Of a DNA stretch of 64,000 bases, positions 17,429-26,063 are shown piece after piece. Position 1 is the first letter of the stretch. Every line of letters starts with the position of its first letter. The position numbers were made by a program, and so were the translations under genes. A model generated the notes under the pieces. The model was not told the origin of the DNA. It made no database searches and saw only the letters and a program-made list of their open reading frames with translations. This DNA is from DATARR01 sp034666985 (GTDB lineage Bacteria; Acidobacteriota; Thermoanaerobaculia; Multivoradales; UBA5704), in NCBI GenBank assembly GCA_034666985.1, contig JAXDKS010000023.1, positions 1-64,000 of the forward strand, written 5' to 3'.

Positions 17429-17800
17429 ATGCGCTTCAAGGACGAGATCCTCGACGTACCGTCCGGTGGGACGGCGCTTGCCGCAGGCGGTCTGGATGAG
17501 GAGAGACGATTGAGCGAACGGACGACGAAGAAGAGCGAGGAAGAAGGCCGGACCCGGAAGGAGTTGCGCGCCGTCGCGCGGGAGCTCACCGCTCTCCGCT
17601 ACCGACTGCTTGGGGTTGTAGCCTCGCTCGCGCCGCGGGAAGACGAGGTGACGGCAGAGAGCGACATCGATCCTCGCTATGACGCGGTCACCGAGATGCG
17701 GCTCGCCGCGCAGTGCGTGCTCCGCGACAACCTCGAGCCGGCCATGGCGTCTCTTCGGGCTGCCGCCCGCTTCAAGCCGGGCGAAAGAGAAGAGGAGTGA
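17429..17800 (+). CDS. Conserved-looking 123-residue helical protein divergent from the XRE-TPR gene
   Basis: A 123-residue cytoplasmic protein. The core runs LRAVARELTALRYRLLGVVA SLAPREDE and ends TEMRLAAQCVLRDNLEPAMA, two amphipathic helical hairpins. The frame is open further upstream, but ATG at 17429 follows GAGGAGGAAT and AAAGGA. It starts 143 bases from the XRE-TPR start, so the two share a promoter region. Function unknown; position suggests it belongs to the same regulatory locus. Confidence 0.65.
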   Translation: MRFKDEILDVPSGGTALAAGGLDEERRLSERTTKKSEEEGRTRKELRAVARELTALRYRLLGVVASLAPREDEVTAESDIDPRYDAVTEMRLAAQCVLRDNLEPAMASLRAAARFKPGEREEE

Positions 17801-17838
17801 CGGCACGGCGCCGTCGGTCCATCGCCGCGGGATGCGGA

Positions 17839-18575
17839 GCGCTGTCTCCGGACGACGGTCCGATGTCTCCAGAGATTGGAGGATTGTCTGGAGATGTTGG
17901 AGCGTTGTCTGGAGACGACGCTCCGTCTCCCTGGATGTTGAAAAATTCTCTCCAGACATCGGTCCAGCGTCGCCAGAGAATGGACCGCCGTCTCCAGACG
18001 GCGGAGCGTCGTCGGCAGAGATTGGAGCGTCGTCCGCAGAGATTGGAGCGTCGTCCGCAGAGATTGCTCCGCCGTCCAGGGATTTCGAGCGTTGTCTCGG
18101 GACAACGGTCCGTCGTCCCCAGAGATTGGGCCGTCATCCCGGGATTCTGAAACGTTCTCTCCAGACGCTGAACCAACGTCGCCAGAGATTGGACCGTTCT
18201 CTGGAGACGTTGGAGCGTCGTCCGCGGAGTTTGCTCCGTCGTCCAGGGATCTGGCCCGTTTTCTCCAGAGAATGATCCGTCATCTCCAGAGATTGGGCCG
18301 TCGTCTGCGGACGTTGGAGCGTCGTCCGCGGAGTTTGTGCCGTCCTCCAGGGATCTCGAGCGTTGTCTCCAGACTTCGGTCCGGCATCGCCAGAGATCGG
18401 AGCGTCGTCTACAGACGGCGCTCCGTCGTCCCGGGATTTCGGAGCGTCGTCTGGAGAGTTTGTGCCGTCATCCGCGGAGCTGGAGCGACATCTCCAGACA
18501 TTGGCCCGATATCTCCAGAGATTGGACCAGCGTCTGGGGATTTTGGAGTGTTGTCCGCGGACTTTCTTTGGACAT
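17839..18575. repeat. Degenerate 21-bp tandem repeat array, about 35 units
   Basis: Units read CGTCGTC, then a four-base centre (TCCA, TGGA, CGCA, CGCG, CAGG), then GAGATTGGAG or variants such as GACGACGCTC. Spacing is 21 bp, with about five units of 20 bp. The two most alike neighbours are near 18005-18066. Because 21 is a multiple of 3, all frames stay open and translate as heptads, but no frame has a ribosome-binding site or a known domain. Several units form exact stems with 4-base loops, for example CGCCGTC/GACGGCG and CGTTGTC/GACAACG. The array fills the whole gap between the 123-residue gene and the methyltransferase stop. Confidence 0.9.
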
Positions 18576-18578
18576 CCC

Positions 18579-19625
18579 CTACTTCTCCTTCACCGCCGCC
18601 TGCTGGCCGACGCCCGGCACGGTGACGAGCTTGACCGGCTTCCGGGGCTTGAGGCCCGCTTCGCGCTGCCAGCCGGCCATCTCCGCGAAGGACCAGGTGC
18701 CGGACTGGCTGGTGACGGCGAAGTAGAGGTCGAGGAGGGCGCCGATCTGGCCGGCTTCGCCGGGGGAGCTCGGACGGTAGAGCTCCTGGATGACGAAGAC
18801 GCCGCCGGGACGCAGGGCGCGGGCGATCCGCTTCGCCAGGGCGCGATTGGTGGCGTCGTCGAAGTGGTGGACGAGGCTGGAGACGAGGACCACGTCCCAG
18901 GCTTCGGTGCCCAGGTCGTCCGTGAGGGCGTTGCCGGCGCGGTGGACCACCCGATCTCCCATCCCCTCCCGGGCCAGCAGCGGCGCGGCGTGCTCCACGG
19001 CCTCGGGCAGCTCCAGGATGACCGCCCGCAGCCCTGGGTACCGGCGGCAGAGGGCCGCGGAGAGGAGGCCGTGGGAGCCGCCGACGTCGAGCAGGTCCCT
19101 GGCACCTTTCGGCACCGGGGTGCGCCTCGCCACCTCCGGCGCCCAGGTGGAGGCGACGGAGCGCATCCCCCGCTGGTAGAGACCCCAGTCGTCGCGCGCC
19201 AGGGTGGAGTGAAGCTCCAGCGGCTGGCCGGTGCGCACGAAGTCACCGAGGTGCTCGAGGTAGTCCCATTCCAGGAGCTGGAACAGCATCTTGTCCCGCA
19301 GCGACTGGGGGGAGCCCGCCAGCAGCCACTTGCGCGCCATGGGCGACAGGGCGTAGCGGCCGGAGTCGAAGCGCAGGTATTCGCAGCCGGCCAGGGCGTC
19401 CAGGAGCTTGCGGGTGGCCCGCGGCTCGCCATTGCAGCGGGCGGCGGCCTCTTCGGCGGTGAGCGGCCCGGCCGCCAGGGCCTCGAAGACACCCAGCCGC
19501 GTCCCCTCCATCACGGCCCGCGCCAGCAGCATGGCGACGTGAGTGTCCAGCAGCGGCTGGGGCAGCAGGCCCAGCTTCGCTCCCAGCCACTCGATGGGGT
19601 TCTGGGGTCGCCCTCCCAGCTTCAT
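18579..19625 (-). CDS. SAM-dependent O-methyltransferase, acetylserotonin/hydroxyneurosporene type
   Basis: A 348-residue protein. Residues 20-105 are the winged-helix dimerisation domain (TRLGVFEALAAGPLTAEEAA). Residues about 170-330 are the class I methyltransferase fold: the SAM motif LLDVGGSHGLLSAALCRRYP, the acidic end of strand 2 (VILELPEAV), and DVVLVSSLVHHFDD with the catalytic-type histidine. Family members methylate hydroxyl groups of small aromatic or carotenoid-like molecules. The stop abuts the 21-bp array. The neighbours give no substrate. Confidence 0.85.
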   Translation of the reverse strand: MKLGGRPQNPIEWLGAKLGLLPQPLLDTHVAMLLARAVMEGTRLGVFEALAAGPLTAEEAAARCNGEPRATRKLLDALAGCEYLRFDSGRYALSPMARKWLLAGSPQSLRDKMLFQLLEWDYLEHLGDFVRTGQPLELHSTLARDDWGLYQRGMRSVASTWAPEVARRTPVPKGARDLLDVGGSHGLLSAALCRRYPGLRAVILELPEAVEHAAPLLAREGMGDRVVHRAGNALTDDLGTEAWDVVLVSSLVHHFDDATNRALAKRIARALRPGGVFVIQELYRPSSPGEAGQIGALLDLYFAVTSQSGTWSFAEMAGWQREAGLKPRKPVKLVTVPGVGQQAAVKEK

Positions 19626-19654
19626 GCGGGCAGTCTATCCCTCCGGTGCTGCTC

Positions 19655-20398
19655 CTAGCGGCGGCCTTCCATGAACCGGCGCAGGGCGCGGTTGACGAGG
19701 ATGGGGTCGCCCGCGGCCTCGGGGCCGAAGGCGATGCCCACCGTCTCCCCTTCCCGCCAGGTGACGGTGCCGCTGACGTCGAGGATGCCGGGCTCGCCGG
19801 GCCGGCCGAGACGGAAGTGGATGGCGAAGCCGGTCTGCCAGGTCACCGGCGCGCCGGAGATGCCGATGCCGCCCAGCGAGAGGTTCTCCAGGACCACGGA
19901 CAGCCTGGCGCCGTCCTCCAGCTCGAGCACCGCGGGCACGCCCAGCCGGATGCGCACGTCGCGCTGGCCGGCGAGCCCCAGGAGGGCGGAGACGTTCATG
20001 CCGTGGCGGCGGATGACCTCGGCCCGGAACCTCAGCTCCAGGGCGGGGTTGCCGGCCAGCACCTGGATGAGGTCGGGCTTCTCCACCCGCAGCAGGACGG
20101 TGGGGGCCGCCGTGCGGGCGGAGGCGTAGCGCCGGGCCTTGTCGTTGAGCAGGCCCATCTCGCCGAAGAACCCGCCCTCCTCCAGGCGGGCCAGCACCTG
20201 CTGGGGCTTCCCCGGCACGTCGCGGAACACGGTCACCATCCCCTCCCGCACGACGTAGAAGGCGTCGACCGGATCGCCCTCGCGGAAGATCAGCTTGTAG
20301 GCCGGGTGGCGCTCCTCCGCCATCAGGGCCGCCAGACGCCCGAGCTGCTCGTCGTCGAGGTCCTTGAAGAGGCTGATGCGCCGCAGGAAGTCGTTCAT
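19655..20398 (-). CDS. Cyclic-nucleotide-binding domain fused to a PilZ domain
   Basis: A 247-residue protein. Residues 1-115 are a CRP-type cyclic-nucleotide-binding domain (LFKDLDDEQLGRLAALMAEE; YKLIFREGDPVDAFYVVREG; FFGEMGLLNDKARRYASART, where the Arg would contact cNMP phosphate). Residues about 140-240 are PilZ-like (LSLGGIGISG, VTWREGETVGIAF), with RDVRIRLGVP in place of the usual RxxxR, so c-di-GMP binding is uncertain. No output domain or HTH. The start at 20398 lies 19 bases after the sulfatase-fold gene, probably one operon. Confidence 0.85.
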   Translation of the reverse strand: MNDFLRRISLFKDLDDEQLGRLAALMAEERHPAYKLIFREGDPVDAFYVVREGMVTVFRDVPGKPQQVLARLEEGGFFGEMGLLNDKARRYASARTAAPTVLLRVEKPDLIQVLAGNPALELRFRAEVIRRHGMNVSALLGLAGQRDVRIRLGVPAVLELEDGARLSVVLENLSLGGIGISGAPVTWQTGFAIHFRLGRPGEPGILDVSGTVTWREGETVGIAFGPEAAGDPILVNRALRRFMEGRR

Positions 20399-20417
20399 CG
20401 ATTCCAGAGCCCCTCCC

Positions 20418-22595
20418 TCATCCCAGCTCCTTGACCAGGCTTTCCAGCCGGCCGCGCTCGGTGGGATCCGCCTCCAGGAGGAGAGCGCGGCGGAAGCAGC
20501 GCAGGGCGTCGTCCTTGTCGTCCAGCTCATAGAGGTAGATGGCGCCGGTGGTCTTCCACAGGTCGGCGCGGTTGGGAGCGATGCGCAGGAGCTGCTCGTA
20601 GAGCTGGGCGGAGTCGCGGAAGCGGTGCAGGTCGTAGGCGGTGCGGGCGGCGTTCTCGATCGGCACCGGGTTGGCGGGATCGCGCCGCGCGGCTTCGCGG
20701 AAGTCGGCGAGCGCCGGCTCGAGGCTGCCGCTCTCGGCGCGGGCGACGCCCCGCTCGAGGAAGAGATCGGACTCGTGGGCGCCGGCGCTCAGAGCGGTGT
20801 CGAGCACCGCCAGCGCCCCCTTGCGGTCGCCCCGCTGGCGCAGCATCCGCGCCAGGTTGGTCGCCGCCACCGGCTGGATGGGATCGAGGGCCAGGGCGCG
20901 GCGGTACTCGCGCTCGGCCTCCGCCTTGCGTCCGAGGTCGAACAGACAGCCGGCGGCGTCGGCGATCGGCACGGCGTTGAGGTCGTTCTCCTTCGCCGCC
21001 CGCTGGAAGAGGTTGAGGGCCGATTCCAGGCGGCCGGCCTGGCGCAGGCAGAAGCCGGTCAGGCTCAGGGCCGGGAAGTTGTGGGAGTCGCGCTTGACGA
21101 TCGCCTGGAGCTCCGGCAGGGCCTCGGCGCAATGTCCCTCCTGCACCGTCTGGGTGACGCGGTGGAGGTCGCGGGCGAGGTCGGCCATGGCCCGCGGATC
21201 GGGCAGGCTGCCCGTCACCGGGCCCTCGGAGACGCCGCCGAGGTAGCCGAGGCTCGCGAGCTGGCGGCGCTGCTCGTCGGAGAGCACGTTCTCGGGGCGC
21301 ACCGGGGCCTTGAGATTCTCCCCCTGGCCGCGCAGGAATGCCGCGAGCTTCCCGTCCCAGGCCCGCGCCGGCTGCGGCTGCGCCGTCGCCAGGTCGCGGG
21401 TCTCGCCGGGGTCCGCGGTCAGGTCGTAGAGGCTGCTCTTGGGCGCCTTGAGGAAGAGGAAGCGGTCGTCGGCGAGTGAGCGCAGCGGGTACCACTTGTA
21501 GGCGAAGAAGGGGAGGAAGGACTCGGTGTAGGTCTGGCGGGAACAATTTCCACCAGCGCCGGGATTGCCCGGGGTGCCGCCGGGCAGCGGCAGCAGGCTG
21601 CGGCCGTCGAGACTGGAGACGGGCGGTGCGCCGGCCAGGGCGAGGAGGGTCGGCGTCACGTCGGCGGTGCGCACCAGGCAGTCGCTCACCCGGCCGGCGG
21701 GCACGTCCGGCCCGGCGAGGAGCAGCGGCACCCGGCGGGCAGCGCGGTTGAGCAGCAGGCCGTGGGTCTCCTCGCCGTGCTCGCCCAACATCTCGCCGTG
21801 GTCGCCCACGGCCAGCACGTCCGTGCCCGCAGGCAGCTTCTTCAGCAGCTCGCCGATCTGCTCGTCCATGTAGGAGATCTCGCCGTCGTAGAGGCGGTGG
21901 GGCCCGCGGGCGGCGTCGGCGAAGCGGGTGGGCGGACGGTACTCCTCATGCGGATCGTAGTAGTGCACCCAGAGGAAGAAGGGCGGCTTGAGCTTCGCCA
22001 GGGCGGCGAGGACGGCCGCCGTGGTGGCTTCCGCTCCGCGCTCCGAAACCAGCGTCCCCGCGGCATACCCGGCGCCCAGGTCGTCGTCGTAGATGCGGAA
22101 GCCCTGAGCGAGCCCCTGGCGACGCGCCAGGACCACGGCCGAGACCACGGCCGCCGTGTCATAGCCGCGGGCCGCCAGACGCCGGGCCAGGGTCTCCACC
22201 TTCGGCGACAGCACGAAGGTGCCGTTATCGCGCACGCCGTGACGGGGCGGGAAGAGGCCGGTGAGGATCGTGGCGTGGCTGGGCAGGGTGATGGGGGCGG
22301 CCGTGTCACAGCGGGCGAAGCGGGTGCCGCGGGCCGCGAGCGCGTCGAGGTTGGGAGTGCGCGCGTCCTTGTAGCCCCAGGCCCCGAGATGGTCGGCGCG
22401 GGTGGTGTCCATCGTGATGAGGACCAGGTTGGGCGGGGTGCGCTTGACCACGGGCGGAGCCGCCGCCGCGGGCAGGGTCGCCACCAGAGCCGCCAGCAAG
22501 AGGTCGCCGGCAAAGGCCAGAGCGGCCTTCCCGAAGCGGGAGGAGCGCTTTTGGGCTCGCGGCGCACCAACAACTATGAACGTCGTCTCATGCAT
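20418..22595 (-). CDS. Sulfatase/alkaline-phosphatase-fold enzyme with TPR repeats
   Basis: A 725-residue protein. A signal peptide or anchor covers residues 20-45. Residues about 50-390 are the alkaline phosphatase superfamily: LVLITMDTTRADHLGAWGY (metal-binding Asp), the active-site loop APITLPSHATILTGLFPPRHG, and DVLAVGDHGEMLGEHGEETH (metal ligands). The nucleophile position of the sulfatase motif C/S-x-P-x-R is Thr, so formylglycine cannot form; a phosphatase, phosphodiesterase or transferase is more likely. Residues about 460-725 hold some seven TPR units. The start at 22595 has no clear ribosome-binding site, so the N-terminus is uncertain. Confidence 0.82.
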   Translation of the reverse strand: MHETTFIVVGAPRAQKRSSRFGKAALAFAGDLLLAALVATLPAAAAPPVVKRTPPNLVLITMDTTRADHLGAWGYKDARTPNLDALAARGTRFARCDTAAPITLPSHATILTGLFPPRHGVRDNGTFVLSPKVETLARRLAARGYDTAAVVSAVVLARRQGLAQGFRIYDDDLGAGYAAGTLVSERGAEATTAAVLAALAKLKPPFFLWVHYYDPHEEYRPPTRFADAARGPHRLYDGEISYMDEQIGELLKKLPAGTDVLAVGDHGEMLGEHGEETHGLLLNRAARRVPLLLAGPDVPAGRVSDCLVRTADVTPTLLALAGAPPVSSLDGRSLLPLPGGTPGNPGAGGNCSRQTYTESFLPFFAYKWYPLRSLADDRFLFLKAPKSSLYDLTADPGETRDLATAQPQPARAWDGKLAAFLRGQGENLKAPVRPENVLSDEQRRQLASLGYLGGVSEGPVTGSLPDPRAMADLARDLHRVTQTVQEGHCAEALPELQAIVKRDSHNFPALSLTGFCLRQAGRLESALNLFQRAAKENDLNAVPIADAAGCLFDLGRKAEAEREYRRALALDPIQPVAATNLARMLRQRGDRKGALAVLDTALSAGAHESDLFLERGVARAESGSLEPALADFREAARRDPANPVPIENAARTAYDLHRFRDSAQLYEQLLRIAPNRADLWKTTGAIYLYELDDKDDALRCFRRALLLEADPTERGRLESLVKELG

Positions 22596-22698
22596 GCCAG
22601 AACACCATAAAGAAAGCAGGACGTAACGGCCTTGATCTCCGGATCGAGGCCGGGAGTATAGCAGCCGCAGGAAGTCGATTCCCTTGTTTACCGTCGGG

Positions 22699-22747
22699 CT
22701 GGAAGGCGTCCTTCCAGACCGTCTCGCTTTGGAGGTGCGGTACCTCC
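22699..22747 (+). promoter_or_regulatory. Two back-to-back hairpins in the leader of the metallopeptidase gene
   Basis: CTGGAAGG/CCTTCCAG with a 3-base loop (22699-22717), then GGAGGT/ACCTCC with a 5-base loop (22731-22747). Both arms are exact. They lie 36-84 bases before the start codon; the second masks an SD-like GGAGG, though a separate SD (AAGAGGAGG) follows. They could act in mRNA stability or control, or be protein-binding dyads in the divergent promoter. Confidence 0.5.
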
Positions 22748-22782
22748 GACTTCCGCTGTCCCCAAGAGGAGGGGGACAAAAC

Positions 22783-25700
22783 ATGGCTAAATGCCGTCCG
22801 ATGCTTTCCTGTCTTCTGTTGTTGATGCTCGCGAGCACCTTCTTCATCAACCCTGCCGCAGCCCAGGTTGCGAAGCAGGGCAACGACGTCCTTTCGTCGT
22901 TGTCCTTCACTCACGAAAAGCTCCTGCCCTCCCAGCCCGTCGAGCCTCTGGAAAACGTCCAGAGCCTCGTCGGTCCCACCCTGCAGAACGGCTGGGCGGC
23001 CTTCCTCATGGGCGCCAATCCGAACTGGCAGGCCGCGGTGGACGGCCGCACCGGCCAAGTCGCCCTCGCCGAGGGCGGCAACGTCGCCTGGGTGCCGGGC
23101 CGCGGCAACTCCCTCGGCAACAAAGACCTTGCCAACGTCCTCGGCGGCCGCGGCAAGCCGGACCTGACGGTGATCGACTCGATCGCCCGCAACTTCATGC
23201 CGCGGGTGACCCTGCTGCTCGGCATCGACCCCAAGACGCTGGTCCTCTCCCAGGGCCGCTCGGGCCAGCCGGCCAGCCACCTCTGGTTCGCGGACTACGA
23301 CATCGTGCGCGAAGGCATGCCGGTCGAGGGCGCGCGGGTGGTCTTCCGCGTCAACAACGGCAACCTGATCCAGTTCGGCACGGAGAACCTCCCCTATCGC
23401 GGCGCGGTCGTGCCGCCCACCAAGCTGACGCGTGACGCCGCGCTGGCCGCCCTCTCGCAGTACATCGGCGGCTTCGGCGTGGCCGACTCCTTCCGCGACA
23501 ACGGCAGCCTCCACCTGCTGCCGGCCAACATCGCGAGCAACGGCTTCGCCGAGGGCTTCAAGTTCGGCCAGGGCCGCGGCATCGCCAAGGTCTGGCAGTT
23601 CACCTTCCACCGCGACGGCGTGATGGGGACCTGGCAGGGCCGGGTCGACGCCGCTACCGGCGAAGTGCTGCAACTCGCCGACGTCAACGACTACGTGCAG
23701 GCGCAGGCGACCGGCGGCACCTTCCTGAACTCGCCGACGACGGGCAGCGAGGTCGTGCGCCCGGCGCCGTTCACCAACCTCACGGGCGGCGCCACCGGCT
23801 TCACCAATTCCGCCGGCATCTACAACTTCACCAGCGGCACGGTGACCTCCACCCTCTCCGGCCAGTTCGTCAAGATCACCGACACCTGCGGCGCCATCTC
23901 CCAGGCGTCGGATGGCGTCGGCAACATCGCCTTCGGCACCTCGACGGGCACGGACTGCGTCACCCCGGGCCACGGCGGCGCGGGCAACACCCACGCCTCG
24001 CGCGAGCAGTTCTACCAGGTCAACCGCATCAAGGAAGTGGTCCGCGGCTGGCTGCCCAGCAATGCCTGGATCAACCAGGTGCTGACCGTCAACACCAACC
24101 TGAACCAGACCTGCAACGCCTACTGGAACGGCTCGACGCTCAACTTCTTCAAGTCGGGCGGCGGCTGCAACAACACCGGCCAGATCGCCGGCGTCTCGCT
24201 GCACGAGTTCGGCCACGGCATCGACCAGAACGACGGCACCGGCACCGCTCCGGAAGGCGGTACCGGCGAGTCCTACGGCGACACCACGGCGGTCATCGCC
24301 CTGCACGCCTCCTGCATCGGACCCGGCTTCCTGGCCAGCAACTGCGGCGGCTACGGCGACGCCTGCACGGCCTGCACCGGCGTGCGCGACGTCGACTTCG
24401 CCAAGCACGCCGCCAACACCCCGGCCACGGTCTCGAACTTCACCCAGGTCCGTTGCGGCGCCGGCTCCGGCCCGTGCGGCAAGGAGGTCCACTGCGAGTC
24501 CTACGTCCCCTCCGAGGCGATCTGGGATTTCGCCAACCGCGACCTGCCGGGCGCCGGCACCGGTCCGGCGTGGACCACGCTCGACCGTCTCTGGTATCTC
24601 TCCCGCAACACCGCCACCAGCGCCTTCACCTGCAACCATGCCGGCACGCCCTTCACCTCGAACGGCTGCGCCGCGGGCAACTGGTGGAAGACCATGCGCG
24701 CCGTGGACGACGATGACGGCAACCTGGCCAACGGCACCCCCCACAGCGCCGCCCTGTTCGCGGCCTTCAACCGGCATGGCATCGCCTGCACCACGGACGC
24801 CGGCGCTTCGACGTCGTTCTCTGGCTGCACGGCGCCGGCCACGCCGACGCTCAGCATCACCGCCGGCAGCAACTCGGCGTCGCTCTCCTGGACGGCGACC
24901 GGCGCGGTCTACGACGTGTTCCGCAATGAGACCGGCTGCAACGCCGGCTTCACCAAGATCGTCAATGCCGGCTCGGCCACCTCGCTGACCGACACCAACG
25001 TCGCCAACGGCCTCACCTACTTCTATCAGGTGACCGCCTTCCCGACCGGCAACGAGGCCTGCGCCTCGGCTCCCTCGACCTGCATCTCGGTGACTCCGAC
25101 CGGCGGCGCGGCCACCCCGGACTTCACGATCTCGGCCTCGCCGAGCTCAGTCTCGATCGCGAAGGGCGCAGCGGGCAGCTCGACGATCACCACCGCGGCC
25201 CTCAACGGCTTCAACTCCGCCATCGCGCTGTCGGCCTCCGGTCTGCCGGCAGGCGTGACCGTTTCCTTCAGCCCGACCTCGATCGCGGCGCCCGGCTCGG
25301 GCAGCTCGACGATGAACATCACCGTCGCCTCGACGGCGACCGCGGGGACCTCGACGATCACGGTCACCGGCACCGGCGGCACCATCACCCACACCACCAC
25401 GGTCAGCCTGACGGTGACCAACGGCGGGGTGACGCAGCTCCTCGGCAACCCCGGCTTCGAGAATGGCTCGGCCAACCCGGCCCCGTGGACGGTCACCGCG
25501 GGCGTCGTCGACAGCACCGCGAGTCAGCCGGCCCACTCCGGGACGTGGAAGGCGTGGCTCGACGGCTACGGCACGACCCACACCGACAGCATCCTCCAGA
25601 CGGTGACGATCCCGTCGACCGCCACCACCGCGACCCTCGCCTTCTGGCTCCACATCGACACGGCCGAGACGACCACCACGACCGCGTTCGACACCCTGAG

Positions 25701-25905
25701 GGTGCAGATCCGCAACACCGCGGGCACGGTGCTCTCGACCCTCGCCACCTTCTCCAACCTGAACAAGGCCACGGGCTTTACGCAGCGGAGCTTCGACGTG
25801 ACCTCGTTCAAGGGCCAGACCGTCCAGGTCTTCCTCGTCGGCACGGAGGACGCCTCGCTGCAGACCTCCTTCGTCGTCGACGACTTCACCCTGAACGTCC
25901 AGTAA
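22783..25905 (+). CDS. Secreted FTP-domain metallopeptidase (M36/M4-like) with C-terminal binding domains
   Basis: A 1040-residue exported protease. A signal peptide covers residues 1-27 (start set by AAGAGGAGGGGG before ATG 22783). Residues about 60-300 are the fungalysin/thermolysin-type propeptide (HLWFADYDIVREGMPVEGAR). The zinc site is GVSLHEFGHGIDQNDG (His474, Glu475, His478) with a downstream GESYGD glutamate, as in gluzincins. Then come a fibronectin-like segment (ATPTLSITAGSNSASLSWTA), an Ig-like domain with alternating Ser/Thr, and a C-terminal jelly-roll domain (NPGFENGSANPAPWTV) like carbohydrate- or protein-binding modules. A terminator follows. It degrades proteins outside the cell. 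Confidence 0.9.
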   Translation: MAKCRPMLSCLLLLMLASTFFINPAAAQVAKQGNDVLSSLSFTHEKLLPSQPVEPLENVQSLVGPTLQNGWAAFLMGANPNWQAAVDGRTGQVALAEGGNVAWVPGRGNSLGNKDLANVLGGRGKPDLTVIDSIARNFMPRVTLLLGIDPKTLVLSQGRSGQPASHLWFADYDIVREGMPVEGARVVFRVNNGNLIQFGTENLPYRGAVVPPTKLTRDAALAALSQYIGGFGVADSFRDNGSLHLLPANIASNGFAEGFKFGQGRGIAKVWQFTFHRDGVMGTWQGRVDAATGEVLQLADVNDYVQAQATGGTFLNSPTTGSEVVRPAPFTNLTGGATGFTNSAGIYNFTSGTVTSTLSGQFVKITDTCGAISQASDGVGNIAFGTSTGTDCVTPGHGGAGNTHASREQFYQVNRIKEVVRGWLPSNAWINQVLTVNTNLNQTCNAYWNGSTLNFFKSGGGCNNTGQIAGVSLHEFGHGIDQNDGTGTAPEGGTGESYGDTTAVIALHASCIGPGFLASNCGGYGDACTACTGVRDVDFAKHAANTPATVSNFTQVRCGAGSGPCGKEVHCESYVPSEAIWDFANRDLPGAGTGPAWTTLDRLWYLSRNTATSAFTCNHAGTPFTSNGCAAGNWWKTMRAVDDDDGNLANGTPHSAALFAAFNRHGIACTTDAGASTSFSGCTAPATPTLSITAGSNSASLSWTATGAVYDVFRNETGCNAGFTKIVNAGSATSLTDTNVANGLTYFYQVTAFPTGNEACASAPSTCISVTPTGGAATPDFTISASPSSVSIAKGAAGSSTITTAALNGFNSAIALSASGLPAGVTVSFSPTSIAAPGSGSSTMNITVASTATAGTSTITVTGTGGTITHTTTVSLTVTNGGVTQLLGNPGFENGSANPAPWTVTAGVVDSTASQPAHSGTWKAWLDGYGTTHTDSILQTVTIPSTATTATLAFWLHIDTAETTTTTAFDTLRVQIRNTAGTVLSTLATFSNLNKATGFTQRSFDVTSFKGQTVQVFLVGTEDASLQTSFVVDDFTLNVQ

Positions 25906-25932
25906 CCCGAGCACTGCAGTCGCTCGACAACG

Positions 25933-25965
25933 GCGCCCCTCTCCTTCGGGAGGGGGGCGTTTTTC
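25933..25965 (+). terminator. Intrinsic terminator of the metallopeptidase gene
   Basis: CGCCCCTCTC pairs with GGGAGGGGGGCG around CTTC and is followed by TTTTT. Confidence 0.88.
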
Positions 25966-26063
25966 TTTCCAGCGGCTCGTTTTGGCCCGCTGGAAGCACT
26001 TAGCTAATGTGACCCCCCGCAACAAACCGTGTAATTTCAGCAGTTGACAAGGAGATCGTCACA

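Noticed and set aside
17839..18575. CRISPR array
   Set aside because: Units are contiguous and degenerate, with no unique spacers of 30-40 bp and no cas genes nearby.
17677..18726. Long frames through the 21-bp repeat array with seven-residue periodic translations (e.g. SPEIGPSSRD, RRSNLCG)
   Set aside because: All three frames on the plus strand, and frames on the minus strand too, are open because the unit is 21 bp; none has a ribosome-binding site, and a coiled coil cannot be claimed in all frames at once.
22684..22782. Upstream in-frame start of the metallopeptidase
   Set aside because: It would include the hairpins and put 33 charged residues before the signal peptide; ATG 22783 has a strong Shine-Dalgarno.
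25985..26063. Promoter of the Asp-box gene
   Set aside because: AT-richer stretch with TTGACA at 26043, but it is too close to the start codon and no -10 fits; not listed as a feature.
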